Shown here: in pieces, positions 1 to 9,300 of the stretch | Numbering within the stretch: the stretch's first letter is position 1 | Layout of the letters: every line of letters starts with the position of its first letter | Source of the DNA: Oscillospiraceae bacterium | GTDB lineage: Bacteria > Bacillota > Clostridia > Oscillospirales > Acutalibacteraceae | Length of the DNA: 64,000 nt | Direction of reading: 5' to 3' | NCBI GenBank assembly: GCA_015066175.1 | Contig: SVOW01000002.1 | Span: 1-64,000 of the forward strand | Notes under the pieces: model-generated | Seen by the model: the letters and a program-made list of their open reading frames with translations, nothing else | Told to the model about the DNA's origin: nothing | The model's database searches: none | Program-made: the position numbers and the translations under genes

Positions 1-3
1 TTC

Positions 4-69
4 GTCCTCCTTTGATTTTTGCGGTTGATGTTACTTCTCCCATTATATCAAAGGAGGACTTATTTTTTT
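4..69 (+). terminator. Possible rho-independent terminator with long loop
   Basis: A 13-base arm at 4-16 is the exact inverse of 47-59 and is followed by a T-rich run to 69. The loop is about 30 bases, long for a terminator. It probably ends a gene lying before the window; alternatively it is part of an intergenic repeat. Confidence 0.4.
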
Positions 70-131
70 GAATGAACGCTACTGCTTTTTTGATTTCCAC
101 AAGTAAAACTTGTGGTTGAGTACATAAATTG

Positions 132-165
132 AGGCGTTGTGTTTATGTGACACAACGCCTTTTTC
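132..165 (+). terminator. Rho-independent terminator
   Basis: A perfect 10-base stem (132-141 with 151-160) and a 9-base loop are followed directly by a run of T. It is a strong intrinsic terminator on the plus strand. The gene it serves is outside the window. Confidence 0.65.
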
Positions 166-253
166 TGCAAATACACATATAAATTATAATTTATATGTTT
201 CAGACAAAAAGTCTCGCTATTAATCTGATGAAATTTTCGCGGGCGCCGAAACA

Positions 254-332
254 TTTCCGTCAGGAAATACATCACATCGCGTAAGCGATATATCACTGCA
301 ACGCAATATCACTTTGCGTAGCAAAATATCAC
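254..332. repeat. Array of four mini-hairpin units ending in ATCAC
   Basis: Four consecutive units at 254-275, 276-296, 297-312 and 313-332 each consist of a small palindrome (for example ATCGC-GTAA-GCGAT, or TTTGC-GTA-GCAAA) followed by A(C/T)ATCAC or ATATCAC. The palindromes differ in sequence but share the central GT(A/C)A-like loop and the tail. The region has no credible gene. It resembles hypervariable intergenic repeats of gut Firmicutes; its function is unknown. Confidence 0.6.
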
Positions 333-387
333 TAATTATAATTTGTGATAACAAATTATAATTTATATGCATTCTGAAATCATAACG

Positions 388-458
388 GTAGGGCGGGGGC
401 TTGCTCCCGCCGCCAAATTTTGCGTAAATCTTACGGCAGGACCAAAGCCCTGCCCTAC
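388..458. repeat. Inverted-repeat-bounded intergenic element with two hairpins
   Basis: The element is bounded by GTAGGGC (388-394) and GCCCTAC (452-458). Inside are two GC-rich hairpins, GGCGGG/CCCGCC at 392-411 and GGCAGG/CCTGCC at 435-454. It lies beside AAATTATAATTTATA boxes (about 180-200 and 353-369). A second member of the same design is at 42507-42582. Between the mini-hairpin array and the XRE gene I see nothing else except a promoter. Confidence 0.6.
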
Positions 459-548
459 GAAGGTTAAAATTAATGTACGGTAAATATAATTAAATTAAGC
501 AATAGTTAAATTTCAACTTGCGGTTGAAAAACATCACCTGATATGTTA

Positions 549-577
549 TTGTTAATGTGTGATTTGTGTGATATATT
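549..577 (+). promoter_or_regulatory. Putative sigma-A promoter of XRE gene
   Basis: TTGTTA (549-554) and TATATT (572-577) are separated by 17 bases, 33 bases before the start codon at 610. A ribosome site (AAGGAG) follows at about 597-602. Confidence 0.45.
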
Positions 578-609
578 TAGTTTAACAGAGTGATTAAGGA
601 GATAACACA

Positions 610-1383
610 ATGAATATCGGAAACAAAATTAAAGCGTTGAGAAAAAGCAGGGGAATTACGCAAGAGCAGCTGGCAGAAGCCATAGGAATATCTTTTCAGG
701 CGGTCAGTAAGTGGGAAAACAACATCGCACTGCCTGATATAACGCTTGTGCCGTTAATTGCGAATTATTTCGGCGTTACAATGGATGAGCTTTTTGATTT
801 CAGTTTAGCGGAAATGGAAAATGAAGTTAAAAAAATAGTTGATGACGCGTATAAATACAGAGAAATCGACCCTGAGAAGAGCAGGGGAATTCTTGAAGAG
901 GGGCTCAGAAAATATCCGGAAAACGATATACTTCTCAACAATCTTCTTTATGTTATCATTGACCCTGACGAAACAATAGAAATGGCATCAAAACTTGCAG
1001 AGAAAACAAGATTTGACGAAGTGAAATATGATGCACTGCGTTTTCTTGCATATGCCTATAAGAAAAAAGGCGACCTGAAAAGTGCAGAGTCTGCAATAGA
1101 ACAGATTCCCGAAATTTATTTTACAAAACTTACTGAAATGGCATATCTATTAGAAGGTGAACCGAAATTCAGAGCTGCCGAAAAGCAGAAATGGATTTCC
1201 TTTGAAAACCTGCTTCAGATGATGTGGAAAATCGCAGAATGCTATGAGGATAAGGGAGAAACAGAAAGAGCAATTGAAGAAACCGAAAAGGCACTCAGTT
1301 TAATACCCATTCTCGGTCACCCGAATTTTGAAATTTACACAGATTATTTTACTGAACAAATTGAAAGATTGAAGAACAAATAA
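610..1383 (+). CDS. XRE-family transcriptional regulator with TPR-like C-terminus
   Basis: This 257-residue cytoplasmic protein begins with a helix-turn-helix of the Cro/C1 (XRE) type at residues 5-60 (RKSRGITQEQLAEAIG, then the AVSKWENN recognition segment), a DNA-binding fold. Residues from about 75 to 250 are helical with repeated alanine/leucine patterns, as in tetratricopeptide repeats of regulators that sense peptides or partner proteins. The start at 610 has a good AAGGAG site and its own putative promoter. The gene stands alone, facing a LuxR-type gene across a shared terminator. Its target is unknown. The DNA-binding assignment is secure by motif; the TPR assignment is an inference from helical pattern only. 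Confidence 0.85.
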   Translation: MNIGNKIKALRKSRGITQEQLAEAIGISFQAVSKWENNIALPDITLVPLIANYFGVTMDELFDFSLAEMENEVKKIVDDAYKYREIDPEKSRGILEEGLRKYPENDILLNNLLYVIIDPDETIEMASKLAEKTRFDEVKYDALRFLAYAYKKKGDLKSAESAIEQIPEIYFTKLTEMAYLLEGEPKFRAAEKQKWISFENLLQMMWKIAECYEDKGETERAIEETEKALSLIPILGHPNFEIYTDYFTEQIERLKNK

Positions 1384-1387
1384 AAAA

Positions 1388-1432
1388 AGCACCACTGATT
1401 TTCCGCGAGAATTTCAGTGGTGTTTTGGTTTT
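1388..1432. terminator. Bidirectional terminator between XRE and LuxR-type genes
   Basis: The stem CACCACTGA (1390-1398) pairs with TCAGTGGTG (1414-1422). It has T-rich sequence on the plus side and an A run on the other side (T run for the minus-strand gene), so it can end both convergent genes. Confidence 0.65.
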
Positions 1433-2384
1433 AACAGAGTTTTGAAACTTTGTCGAAGAGTTCATTTCTGTTTGATACCTTAAGCTTTTTATAAATGCTT
1501 GAGGTATGTTTTTTTATTGTGCTTTCCGTTACGAAAAGACTTTCTGCAATTTCTTTTCTTTTCTTATGTTCAAGTATAAATTTCAATACTTCTTTTTCGC
1601 GTTCGGAAAGATTATTTTCCGTTGCAAAAGAAGTAAGAATATTGTTGATTTCTTCTTCGGTAAAAGAATCTGAATTACTTTTTTCAGTTACAATCGTATC
1701 AGGGATTTTTTCTGCTTTATTCATTTTTTCATAATCCTGCAAAATTCCGTACAACAGAAGAATAAGCCCTTCTGTTACAATATAAGAAATTGAAAGAAAT
1801 TCAAATTGAGAATGAATCAGGTTTTCTACCAACCATATTGAAATATTTCCGATAACCACAAAGGCAAGAAACATAGAATGCTTGATTGAAACGGCTGTTT
1901 CCTTTACAAGTGTGTAAATAATTATACCCACCATTGCAGCAAAATAAGCAAAGAGATAAATTTTGTAAACACTGTGAAGGGGACCGTAGTCTTTCACAAG
2001 AACTGCTACACCGTCAACAAATGTGATAGAAACATTTTTGTAATAAATTGGCAGGTATCCACCACTTGTTGTAATAAAAAGCATAACGGTATTTATTCCG
2101 ATTAAAGCCCAGGGGAGTACCTTAGGAATTTTAAATCTTAAAAGATTTACTATCATCATCAGTAAAAGAAACGGCAGGAAAACGTTACCGAGATATGCTA
2201 ACCTGTTTGCCCATAAAGCACCGTCAAGAGTCCTGGATAAGGATAATAAAAAGTAACCCAAATCACAGACAGAAACAGAAACAAAGAGGAGCATAAGCCA
2301 AGTGTCACGTTTGCGGTCAACAAAAAAACAAGTTACAATCATCAATAATGAAACTGCAAAAACTATGCCGTAAAGTGTTGCCAT
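1431..2384 (-). CDS. Membrane-bound LuxR-type regulator (7TM-like N-terminus + GerE HTH)
   Basis: This 317-residue protein has about seven hydrophobic segments over residues 1-215, resembling the 7TM sensor module of some histidine kinases. A short linker is followed by a LuxR/GerE helix-turn-helix at about 255-315 (LSEREKEVLKFI, then KKRKEIAESLFVTESTIKKH). The architecture implies a one-component regulator that senses a signal at the membrane and binds DNA directly. The gene is divergent from the giant cysteine-rich dockerin gene, with a 256-base intergenic region carrying helically phased GTAGCC repeats, so it is a natural candidate to regulate that gene. This link is inference. The ligand is unknown. 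Confidence 0.82.
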   Translation of the reverse strand: MATLYGIVFAVSLLMIVTCFFVDRKRDTWLMLLFVSVSVCDLGYFLLSLSRTLDGALWANRLAYLGNVFLPFLLLMMIVNLLRFKIPKVLPWALIGINTVMLFITTSGGYLPIYYKNVSITFVDGVAVLVKDYGPLHSVYKIYLFAYFAAMVGIIIYTLVKETAVSIKHSMFLAFVVIGNISIWLVENLIHSQFEFLSISYIVTEGLILLLYGILQDYEKMNKAEKIPDTIVTEKSNSDSFTEEEINNILTSFATENNLSEREKEVLKFILEHKKRKEIAESLFVTESTIKKHTSSIYKKLKVSNRNELFDKVSKLC

Positions 2385-2518
2385 ATAAATCCTCCTTCAT
2401 CTGTTTTATGTGAAATAAATATATCATAATTTATTCATAATGTCAAACTGATAAAAGTTATCGGCTGTTTTTCGTTTTGTTAATTTTATACAAAGTGCAA
2501 CAGTGAAATTTGACAGGG

Positions 2519-2566
2519 TAGCCCTAAAAGTAGCCCCTGGTAGCCCTATTTTTTTGAAAGTAGCCT
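2519..2566 (+). promoter_or_regulatory. Phased GTAGCC direct repeats (candidate operator or antiterminator)
   Basis: GTAGCC occurs at 2519, 2530, 2540 and 2560, that is at steps of 11, 10 and 20 bases, close to one and two helical turns. A TTGACA lies just before at 2510-2515, but no clear -10 box sits 17 bases after it. The last copy forms one arm of the hairpin at 2557-2579. The repeats could bind a regulator such as the divergent LuxR-type protein, or pair with GGCTAC (2571-2576) in RNA. Confidence 0.5.
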
Positions 2567-2584
2567 ATAAGGCTACTTTTTTTG
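2557..2584 (+). terminator. Intrinsic terminator in the leader of the cysteine-rich gene
   Basis: A perfect 10-base stem, AAAGTAGCCT (2557-2566) with AGGCTACTTT (2570-2579), has a three-base loop and runs into seven T. It lies only about 60 bases before the start of a plus-strand gene and there is no plus-strand gene just upstream. It may therefore act as an attenuator rather than an ordinary gene end. Confidence 0.55.
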
Positions 2585-2640
2585 AACGTTTTTTGGTGCT
2601 AAAATCAAACTGAGTTAATGTAAAGGAGATGACATTTACT

Positions 2641-5600
2641 ATGAATAAAAAATTAAAAGCAATTTTAAGTTTTATGATGTGTGTAGCTCTTGTTTTTGGC
2701 AGTGTACCGTTTACACATAATCATGATGAACATGACCACAATGACGGCGTCTTTGCTATTTCGGCAAATGCGTGGGAGCAGGAAGGTTATTGTGAACATT
2801 GCAGTGGCTTTATCGGTGATAGCTGGATATGTGAAGGCGGTGAGCATTGCAGTGAAGACAGTGACCGTAGTGATTGTTACGAGGCTTGGCATTGCGACAG
2901 TTGTAAAGATTGCCTTGATAACGAAGATGATAAATGCGACGAATGCGGAAATTGTATTGAAAAATGCTGTGATTGCGACAACAGATGTGTTAACTGTGGC
3001 GAAAAGAGTAATGACCTCTGCGAAGGTTGCTGGGAAAAATGCTCAGAGTGCGCAGAGGATGAAATCTGCTCAGATTGCGGTGATTACTGTAAAGATTGTA
3101 GATTTGACTGGTGCGAAACCTGTAAGTTAGGCGACTGCTGTGCTGTCACTTGTGCAGGCTGTGATTCATCTTGCAGTGAATGTGCATATATGTGCGATGA
3201 CTGCGGCTTGTGCTTAGATAACGAATGTTGTGAATGTGATGACCGTTGCAGTGGTTGCGGTGCAAAAACCGACAATATCTGCGAAGGCTGCGGAGCACTG
3301 TGTTCTGAATGTTCACCAAGTGAGATGTGTGGCGATTGCGGAAAAATGTGCGCTGAATGTCTCGATGCTTTCTGTGAAACATGTTGCCTCGGCAGCTGTT
3401 GTGTATTGGTATGTGAGAATTGTAAGGGTTGTTGCGAAAACTGTGAAGTAATCTGTGAATCCTGCGGACAGAGTTGCGTAGAGTGTGGAGACTGGATTTG
3501 TGACGAGTGCATGAAGTGCCCAAGCTGTATAGGCGATGATGATTTCTGCTACAGTTGCAATACTTGCGGAGCCTGTGCAGTTATATGCTATTGCGGTGAA
3601 GGTTGTTCAAACTGTGCAAGCATTTGTGAGGGATGCGCAGAAGCCTGCTCTAATTGTGAAAGTTCAACATTATGCACTGAATGTGGAGAGTATTGCGCAT
3701 CCTGTATGGGTGATGACTGGTGCGATGGCTGCGACAGCTGCGGTGCGTGTGCCATTATATGTGATTGCGGCAGTGGATGCGATTTATGCACAACAGTCTG
3801 CGAAGGCTGTGGCGAGCAATGTGAAAACTGTACGGGAATGCTTTGTGAAGAATGCAGGCTTTGCGTTGGTTGTGTAGGCGATGACGGTTGGTGTTCAGAT
3901 TGTAATGCCTGCGGAAACTGTCGTGATGTCTGCTATTGCGGAAACGGATGCTCTGCTTGTGCAACCATTTGTGAAGATTGCCTTGAAAAATGTACAAAGT
4001 GTGCGGAAGAAGCTATTTGCGGAGGATGCAATATATGCAGTGACTGCGTAGGTGGTGAAGGAAATTTCTGCACTAACTGTGAAACATGCATTAACTGCGC
4101 TGAATATGTCTGCTACTGTGGCAATGGTTGTTCTGAATGTGCAACTGTCTGCCAAGATTGTCTTGAAAAATGTACAAATTGTGCAGAAGAAGATATCTGT
4201 GGCGGTTGTAATACCTGCATTGACTGTGTAGGTGGAGAAGGAGACTTCTGTAGAAATTGTGAAACTTGCATTAACTGTGCGGAATATATCTGCTATTGCG
4301 GAAACGGATGCTCTGAATGCACAGATGTCTGTGAGGGTTGTGCAGAACATTGCGAAAACTGTACGGGAATGCTCTGTGAAGAATGCAGGCTTTGTATTGA
4401 CTGTGTAGGCGATGATGGTTGGTGCTCAGATTGTAATGCCTGCGGAATTTGCCGTGATGTTTGCTACTGCGGAAATGGATGTTCTGCCTGTGCAACTGTC
4501 TGTGGAGAATGTCTGGAAAAATGTACAAATTGTGCAGAAGAAGATATCTGTGGAGGATGTAACACCTGTATTGACTGTGTAGGCGGTGAAGGAAACTTCT
4601 GTACAAATTGTGAAACATGTGTTGACTGTGCAGAATATATCTGCTACTGCGGAAACGGATGCTCTGAATGTACAGATGTCTGTGAGGGCTGTGCAGAACA
4701 TTGCGAAAACTGTACGGGAATGCTCTGTGAAGAATGCAGGCTTTGCATTGATTGTGTAGGCGATGACGGTTGGTGTTCAGATTGCAATGCCTGCGGAAAC
4801 TGTCGTGATGTCTGCTACTGTGGAAATGGATGTTCTGCTTGTACAACAGTTTGTGAGGGTTGTCTGGAAAAATGTGTAAATTGTGCGGAAGATGAAATAT
4901 GTGATGGTTGTGGCACGTGCATTGATTGTGTGGGCGGAGAAGGTTTATTCTGCAAAAACTGCGGTACGTGTATTGATTGTGCGGAATATATCTGTGCATG
5001 CGGCGAAGGATGCTCAAATTGTGCAACTATATGTTGGTCATGCGAAGAGCAGTGTGAAAACTGTAATGACGAATTCTGCATTGATTGCGGAATCTGCAGA
5101 GATTGTGCTGAAAGCATCGGCTGGTGCGAAGGCTGTAATTCATGCGGAGATTGTGCTGATGTTTGTCCGTCTTGCTCAATGAGTTGCGATAATTGCGGTG
5201 AAATCTGTATTGAATGCGGAGAGTGTTGCCTTGAATGTGCAGAGGCTTTCTGCGGATCTTGCGGATACTGTAAAGATTGCGCAGGTGAAAATGGCTGGTG
5301 TTATAATTGTGACAGTTGTGGATACTGTTCAACTGTATGTGTATGTGAAAATGGCTGTATCAACTGTGCAACAGTATGCTTTGAGTGTGAAGAAAAATGC
5401 TCAGAATGTGATTCTGATTTCTGTGAAGATTGCATGAGATGTTACGACTGTTGTCAGGAAAACGCATCAAATTATGGTTGTGATTGTGGCGAATACTGTG
5501 TGGAAAGTTCAGATTGGGAAAGCCACCTTTGCGAAAATTGTGAAACTCCTCTCTGTCAGGTTGACGTGTGCTATTTCTGTGGAAAATGTATTGATTGTTG

Positions 5601-6294
5601 CGGGTATGAATCAGAATGTAACGAAAATATGTGTGTAGAAGAAGATGGCTATAATGAACATTTCTGCACAGAATGTGGCTATTGTTTCCATAGCGTTACA
5701 CAGTGTGAAACATGTGCAGATGCAGACAAACTAATTTGTAAAATGTGTTGTATAAACCTTGCTTCAATTGCAGGTTGTTATTGTGGCGATATCTGCATAA
5801 ATGACGATAATTTTGCTGAACACATGAAAACTGTTCATGACGTGGACATAGGTGTTGAAGTCGGCGGTACAATAACAAGTTATCTGAGCGAAACTGATGA
5901 AATTAAAGTTCAGCTTCTTGAAGCAGTTACTTATGAAATTGTTGATGAAATTACAGTAAAAGGCAAAATTGCAAATTATAGTTTTGACAGTGTAGCCAAT
6001 GGTGATTACGTAATCAGAGTAATCAAAAATAACCATGTAACACGAGAAATTGATGTGATTGTTGATGGCGAAAATGTTGCAACTGATGTTAAAATCAACC
6101 CGAAAGGTGACATTAACGGCGACGGTAAAATTATGGTAACTGACTATTCTGCAATTTTAAGGCACGTAAAAAAGGTAAAAAATCTTGAAGGTTATGAATT
6201 TGCCTGTGCGGATGTCAACGGTGATGGCAGAATTATGGTGACTGACTATTCCGCGGTTTTAAGACACGTTAAAAAGACTTCATCTTTGTGGTAA
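2641..6294 (+). CDS. Giant secreted cysteine-rich repeat protein with C-terminal dockerin
   Basis: The protein has about 1217 residues. The start at 2641 (MNKKLKAIL) is preferred over 2629 because the GGAG ribosome site would touch the earlier ATG. An export signal covers about 1-25 and is followed by a His/Asp cluster, HNHDEHDHND. Residues ~45-1050 are built from short knuckles of C-x2-C and C-x1-C. In the repetitive core roughly every fourth residue is Cys, with many Asp/Glu and almost no hydrophobic core, arranged in 117-residue super-repeats. Next come a carboxypeptidase-regulatory-like beta domain (~1080-1155, ending near VTREIDV) and a type I dockerin with two calcium loops (DINGDGKIMVTD, DVNGDGRIMVTD). 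Dockerins attach proteins to cohesins of cellulosome scaffolds. The Cys region could bind zinc or other metals, or be cross-linked; no known enzyme domain is visible. Its function is unknown. Confidence 0.85.
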   Translation: MNKKLKAILSFMMCVALVFGSVPFTHNHDEHDHNDGVFAISANAWEQEGYCEHCSGFIGDSWICEGGEHCSEDSDRSDCYEAWHCDSCKDCLDNEDDKCDECGNCIEKCCDCDNRCVNCGEKSNDLCEGCWEKCSECAEDEICSDCGDYCKDCRFDWCETCKLGDCCAVTCAGCDSSCSECAYMCDDCGLCLDNECCECDDRCSGCGAKTDNICEGCGALCSECSPSEMCGDCGKMCAECLDAFCETCCLGSCCVLVCENCKGCCENCEVICESCGQSCVECGDWICDECMKCPSCIGDDDFCYSCNTCGACAVICYCGEGCSNCASICEGCAEACSNCESSTLCTECGEYCASCMGDDWCDGCDSCGACAIICDCGSGCDLCTTVCEGCGEQCENCTGMLCEECRLCVGCVGDDGWCSDCNACGNCRDVCYCGNGCSACATICEDCLEKCTKCAEEAICGGCNICSDCVGGEGNFCTNCETCINCAEYVCYCGNGCSECATVCQDCLEKCTNCAEEDICGGCNTCIDCVGGEGDFCRNCETCINCAEYICYCGNGCSECTDVCEGCAEHCENCTGMLCEECRLCIDCVGDDGWCSDCNACGICRDVCYCGNGCSACATVCGECLEKCTNCAEEDICGGCNTCIDCVGGEGNFCTNCETCVDCAEYICYCGNGCSECTDVCEGCAEHCENCTGMLCEECRLCIDCVGDDGWCSDCNACGNCRDVCYCGNGCSACTTVCEGCLEKCVNCAEDEICDGCGTCIDCVGGEGLFCKNCGTCIDCAEYICACGEGCSNCATICWSCEEQCENCNDEFCIDCGICRDCAESIGWCEGCNSCGDCADVCPSCSMSCDNCGEICIECGECCLECAEAFCGSCGYCKDCAGENGWCYNCDSCGYCSTVCVCENGCINCATVCFECEEKCSECDSDFCEDCMRCYDCCQENASNYGCDCGEYCVESSDWESHLCENCETPLCQVDVCYFCGKCIDCCGYESECNENMCVEEDGYNEHFCTECGYCFHSVTQCETCADADKLICKMCCINLASIAGCYCGDICINDDNFAEHMKTVHDVDIGVEVGGTITSYLSETDEIKVQLLEAVTYEIVDEITVKGKIANYSFDSVANGDYVIRVIKNNHVTREIDVIVDGENVATDVKINPKGDINGDGKIMVTDYSAILRHVKKVKNLEGYEFACADVNGDGRIMVTDYSAVLRHVKKTSSLW
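4282..4992 (+). repeat. 351-base (117-residue) super-repeats within the cysteine-rich gene
   Basis: The GAATATATCTG-type junction recurs at 4282, 4633 and 4984, exactly 351 bases apart. The first two units (4282-4632 and 4633-4983) are nearly identical in DNA. A related junction lies at 4102. This shows recent in-frame amplification inside the gene at 2641-6294. Confidence 0.75.
6112..6272 (+). repeat. 161-base dockerin block, copy 1
   Basis: The stretch reads identically to 9320-9480 over 161 bases. It encodes the two calcium loops of the dockerin at the end of the cysteine-rich protein. Identity even at silent positions points to recent copying or gene conversion. Confidence 0.9.
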
Positions 6295-6334
6295 ACTTTA
6301 TTAAGTTTTACATAATTACAAGGAGGCAAAAACT

Positions 6335-9300
6335 ATGAAGAAAACATTTACGAAAAGGTTTTTTAGTGTTTTACTTTCTGTTGTAATTCTTGTAGGTGTT
6401 TGTACACCTGTATCCGTTACGGCAGTAACAGAAGAAGAAATCTACGGCTATGACCCCAACTATGAGCACGGCTACTTTTTAGGTGGCAGAGGCGAATGGG
6501 AAGGCGGCACATGGATTCGCGAGGTCTATGATTGGGACGATATGGATCAGGTGTTCAAAATGCTGGACAGCAGCTCTATGTTCAACTATGGTTATGTGAC
6601 AGTCAAGCTGATGGCTGACCTTTCTATGACCGCCCAAGGTCTTGCCAATGATGCCTATACTATGAAAGAGTATATTGTTGACTACGGTTCGAAAAACATT
6701 GTTTTCGACTTCAATGGTCACACCTTGAGTGGTACCGACACAGTATCCACCACCAATCAGGAGTATCCGTTGGAATCCTTTATTCGGTTGTTTTTAAACG
6801 GAGGAAACGTACTTGCCTTTACCGACTCTGTGGGAGGTGGCGGCATCAACTTTTACTCCTCACGCGCAATAGATAGCAGCCTTGCTGCACTTCACGTCTA
6901 TGCAGTTGGCTCTCGCGGTACATACGATGAGGATGCCCCGAATTCCTATCCCGCAAAGGTCATTTTTAACGGTGGTACCTATGAAATGACCGCAAAAATT
7001 GAAAAATTCGCTCAGGGTACATGCCATGGTGATGTCGAATTCCGCGGTACAGTGATTGCGGACTATGTTGACGTAGAGATCAACGACGGTACCTTTATTG
7101 CAAACAGTGAGGGCTTGATATCCAGTTACGAGAACAGGGATATGTGCGCACGTGAGCTTGCTGCCTTCGGTACAACTATTTCGGACTGGTTTAATTTCCC
7201 GTATGAATATCACCCCAATGACGAAGAGATAACACCGTATGAAGAAACGGGACGTACTGTTATCAACGGCGGTAAATTCATCTCCGATGGCTATGCAGTC
7301 CATCATTTTGATAACTGCGAGGTTTATCAAATACTCGGCGTAACAGGTGTAGTTCAGACACTCGACAGTCATTTTCACGTAAACTACCCTACCATCAACG
7401 GCGGATATTTTGAAGGTCAGATGGGCTTCACCGGTCTTACCTTTATATACAGTGACGGAAACGAGGATCTTAACTCCCGCCCTGCATCTGAAATTATTCC
7501 CGAAACGGCTCTGTTTGTCGGTGTTGACAAAGACGGTGACGAAAGTACGGATATCACTGATTGGGATTGGAAGGATCTCCACGATATGCAGTCGTGCATT
7601 GTGATTTCCGGGGATGCAATTAAGCTTAATACCACACCTGAGGGTGAAGGCGATCCTATCCAGCTTACGAGAACAGTCAAGCAAAGCGATACCTTTGAGA
7701 TGAGCTGGACGGTGCCCGCCTATCTGGAAGGCGTGGTAGTGTGCCAGCCTGTGTTCACCATTACCCGTCCGAATTCTGCCATTGAACCCAAAACCTATTC
7801 GAAATCTAAAATAACGCTTGATTACTCTGAATATCCCAATGATGTAAATGTAACTTGCGGACTTTATGTTTTTGTAGAAGGTGCAGGCGAAGGTGCTTTA
7901 TTACAGCAGGCAGGCTATATCCATAGGGACTATACTGTTGATGTCAAGCGTATCTACACCGCGACCGACGCATGTATGAAGTGCTATGTCTCGAATAGAG
8001 GCTGGATCTGGAATGAAATAGTTGAGGGCGGAACCTGTCGCTTTGTGATTTCACCCAACGATTACTACGAGCTGACCGATCCCGATCAACTCCAGGTATA
8101 CGTTAACGACGTTCTCGTAACGCCTGATGAGGACGGCATATATACAGTTGAAAACGTGACCGAAGATCTTGTCATCTCCTGTGACGGCGATGGCTTCACA
8201 AGTTATTCCAATTTGACGATCACCGCGGGTGAAAAGACCGTAAAGGAAAAGATCTTCGACGGCGGCACCTATACCTTTAAAACCCTTGAAGAGTTCGGCG
8301 CAACGGTGCCTGAAAATTCCACATTTAACGGTTGGAAGATCGGAAACAAAATATATCAGCCGGGTGAAACTTACACAGTGCCCGGCGGAGGCGAAATCAA
8401 GATCAACGCCGTGTTTACAGGACTTTATAACGTCACCGTAGAGAATGGTATTGCTTACGCAGATGAAGCTCACACTCAGCCCATCACTTATGCGGCAGAA
8501 GAACAAGTGATTTACATCGTAGCAGACCCGGCGCCAGAGGGCAAGGTGTTCAGCTATTGGAACAGGACTTTCGTTACCCCTGGCGGTCATGGTTGGTTCG
8601 ATGATAGTGAATCTGCCGAGACCACTTTTACGGTATACGACAGCGATGTTGTTCTCACTGCCGTTTACGAAGTCCTTGTAGACGAGATTGTCATCAATGG
8701 TATGACAAAACCCTCTGCAGGTGTTTCGATTGACAATTCTGATTATTCCTACAAGTGGGGTTGTAGCGTTCCTGCTGATTCCGGCTATAGCCTCGGCATC
8801 AGTTATTGGTATGACATTACCGAGGGTGAACCTGAATTTGCAATGAGCGACGGCGACGTTTTCCAAATAGGTCATACATACCGCTTCAAAGCGAGAATCC
8901 ACTTGGGTGCCGACCACTTTTTCCCCGCAAATGCAGAGGATATTTCCGTAACCCTTGCAGGCATTAACGCTGAGGATTACGAGTGGACGATCAATGAAAT
9001 CGGATATACATCCGCAACTATCTATTTCGAGTTCACCTGCGAAGAAGCACCGGAAGGCGGTGTCACGGTCAGCGGTACAGCAGAATCTTTCGGAGATGAA
9101 GAAGATGTGTTGTTCATTGACCTCATTCTTGCAGGTTCAACCGAGAAAAGCTATTCAGCAATTCTTGCAGGAACAAAAAGCGATTTTGTTGTAGAAAATG
9201 TAGCCCCCGGAACATACACAATGAGAGTCTATAAAAATAACCACGTAACACGTGAATATGAAGTCGTGGTTGCTGATAAAGACATAGTTCAGAACGTGAA

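Noticed and set aside
60-296. Minus-strand open frame of 78 codons in the repeat region
   Set aside because: It overlaps a terminator and the mini-hairpin array, has no ribosome site and no recognisable protein pattern.
3900-5000. Regular repeats that could suggest a CRISPR-like array
   Set aside because: The repeats are in-frame coding units without constant direct repeats and unique spacers, and no cas genes are present.
2665-5332. Many long open frames on both strands across the cysteine-rich gene
   Set aside because: They arise because TGY cysteine codons repeat with a fixed spacing, which keeps other frames open; their translations are low-complexity shadows (His/Ser/Arg-rich) without starts or domains.
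6479-8917. Long minus-strand open frames (up to 288 codons) opposite the second dockerin gene
   Set aside because: They have no ribosome sites and no recognisable motifs; the plus-strand gene has a signal peptide and dockerin.
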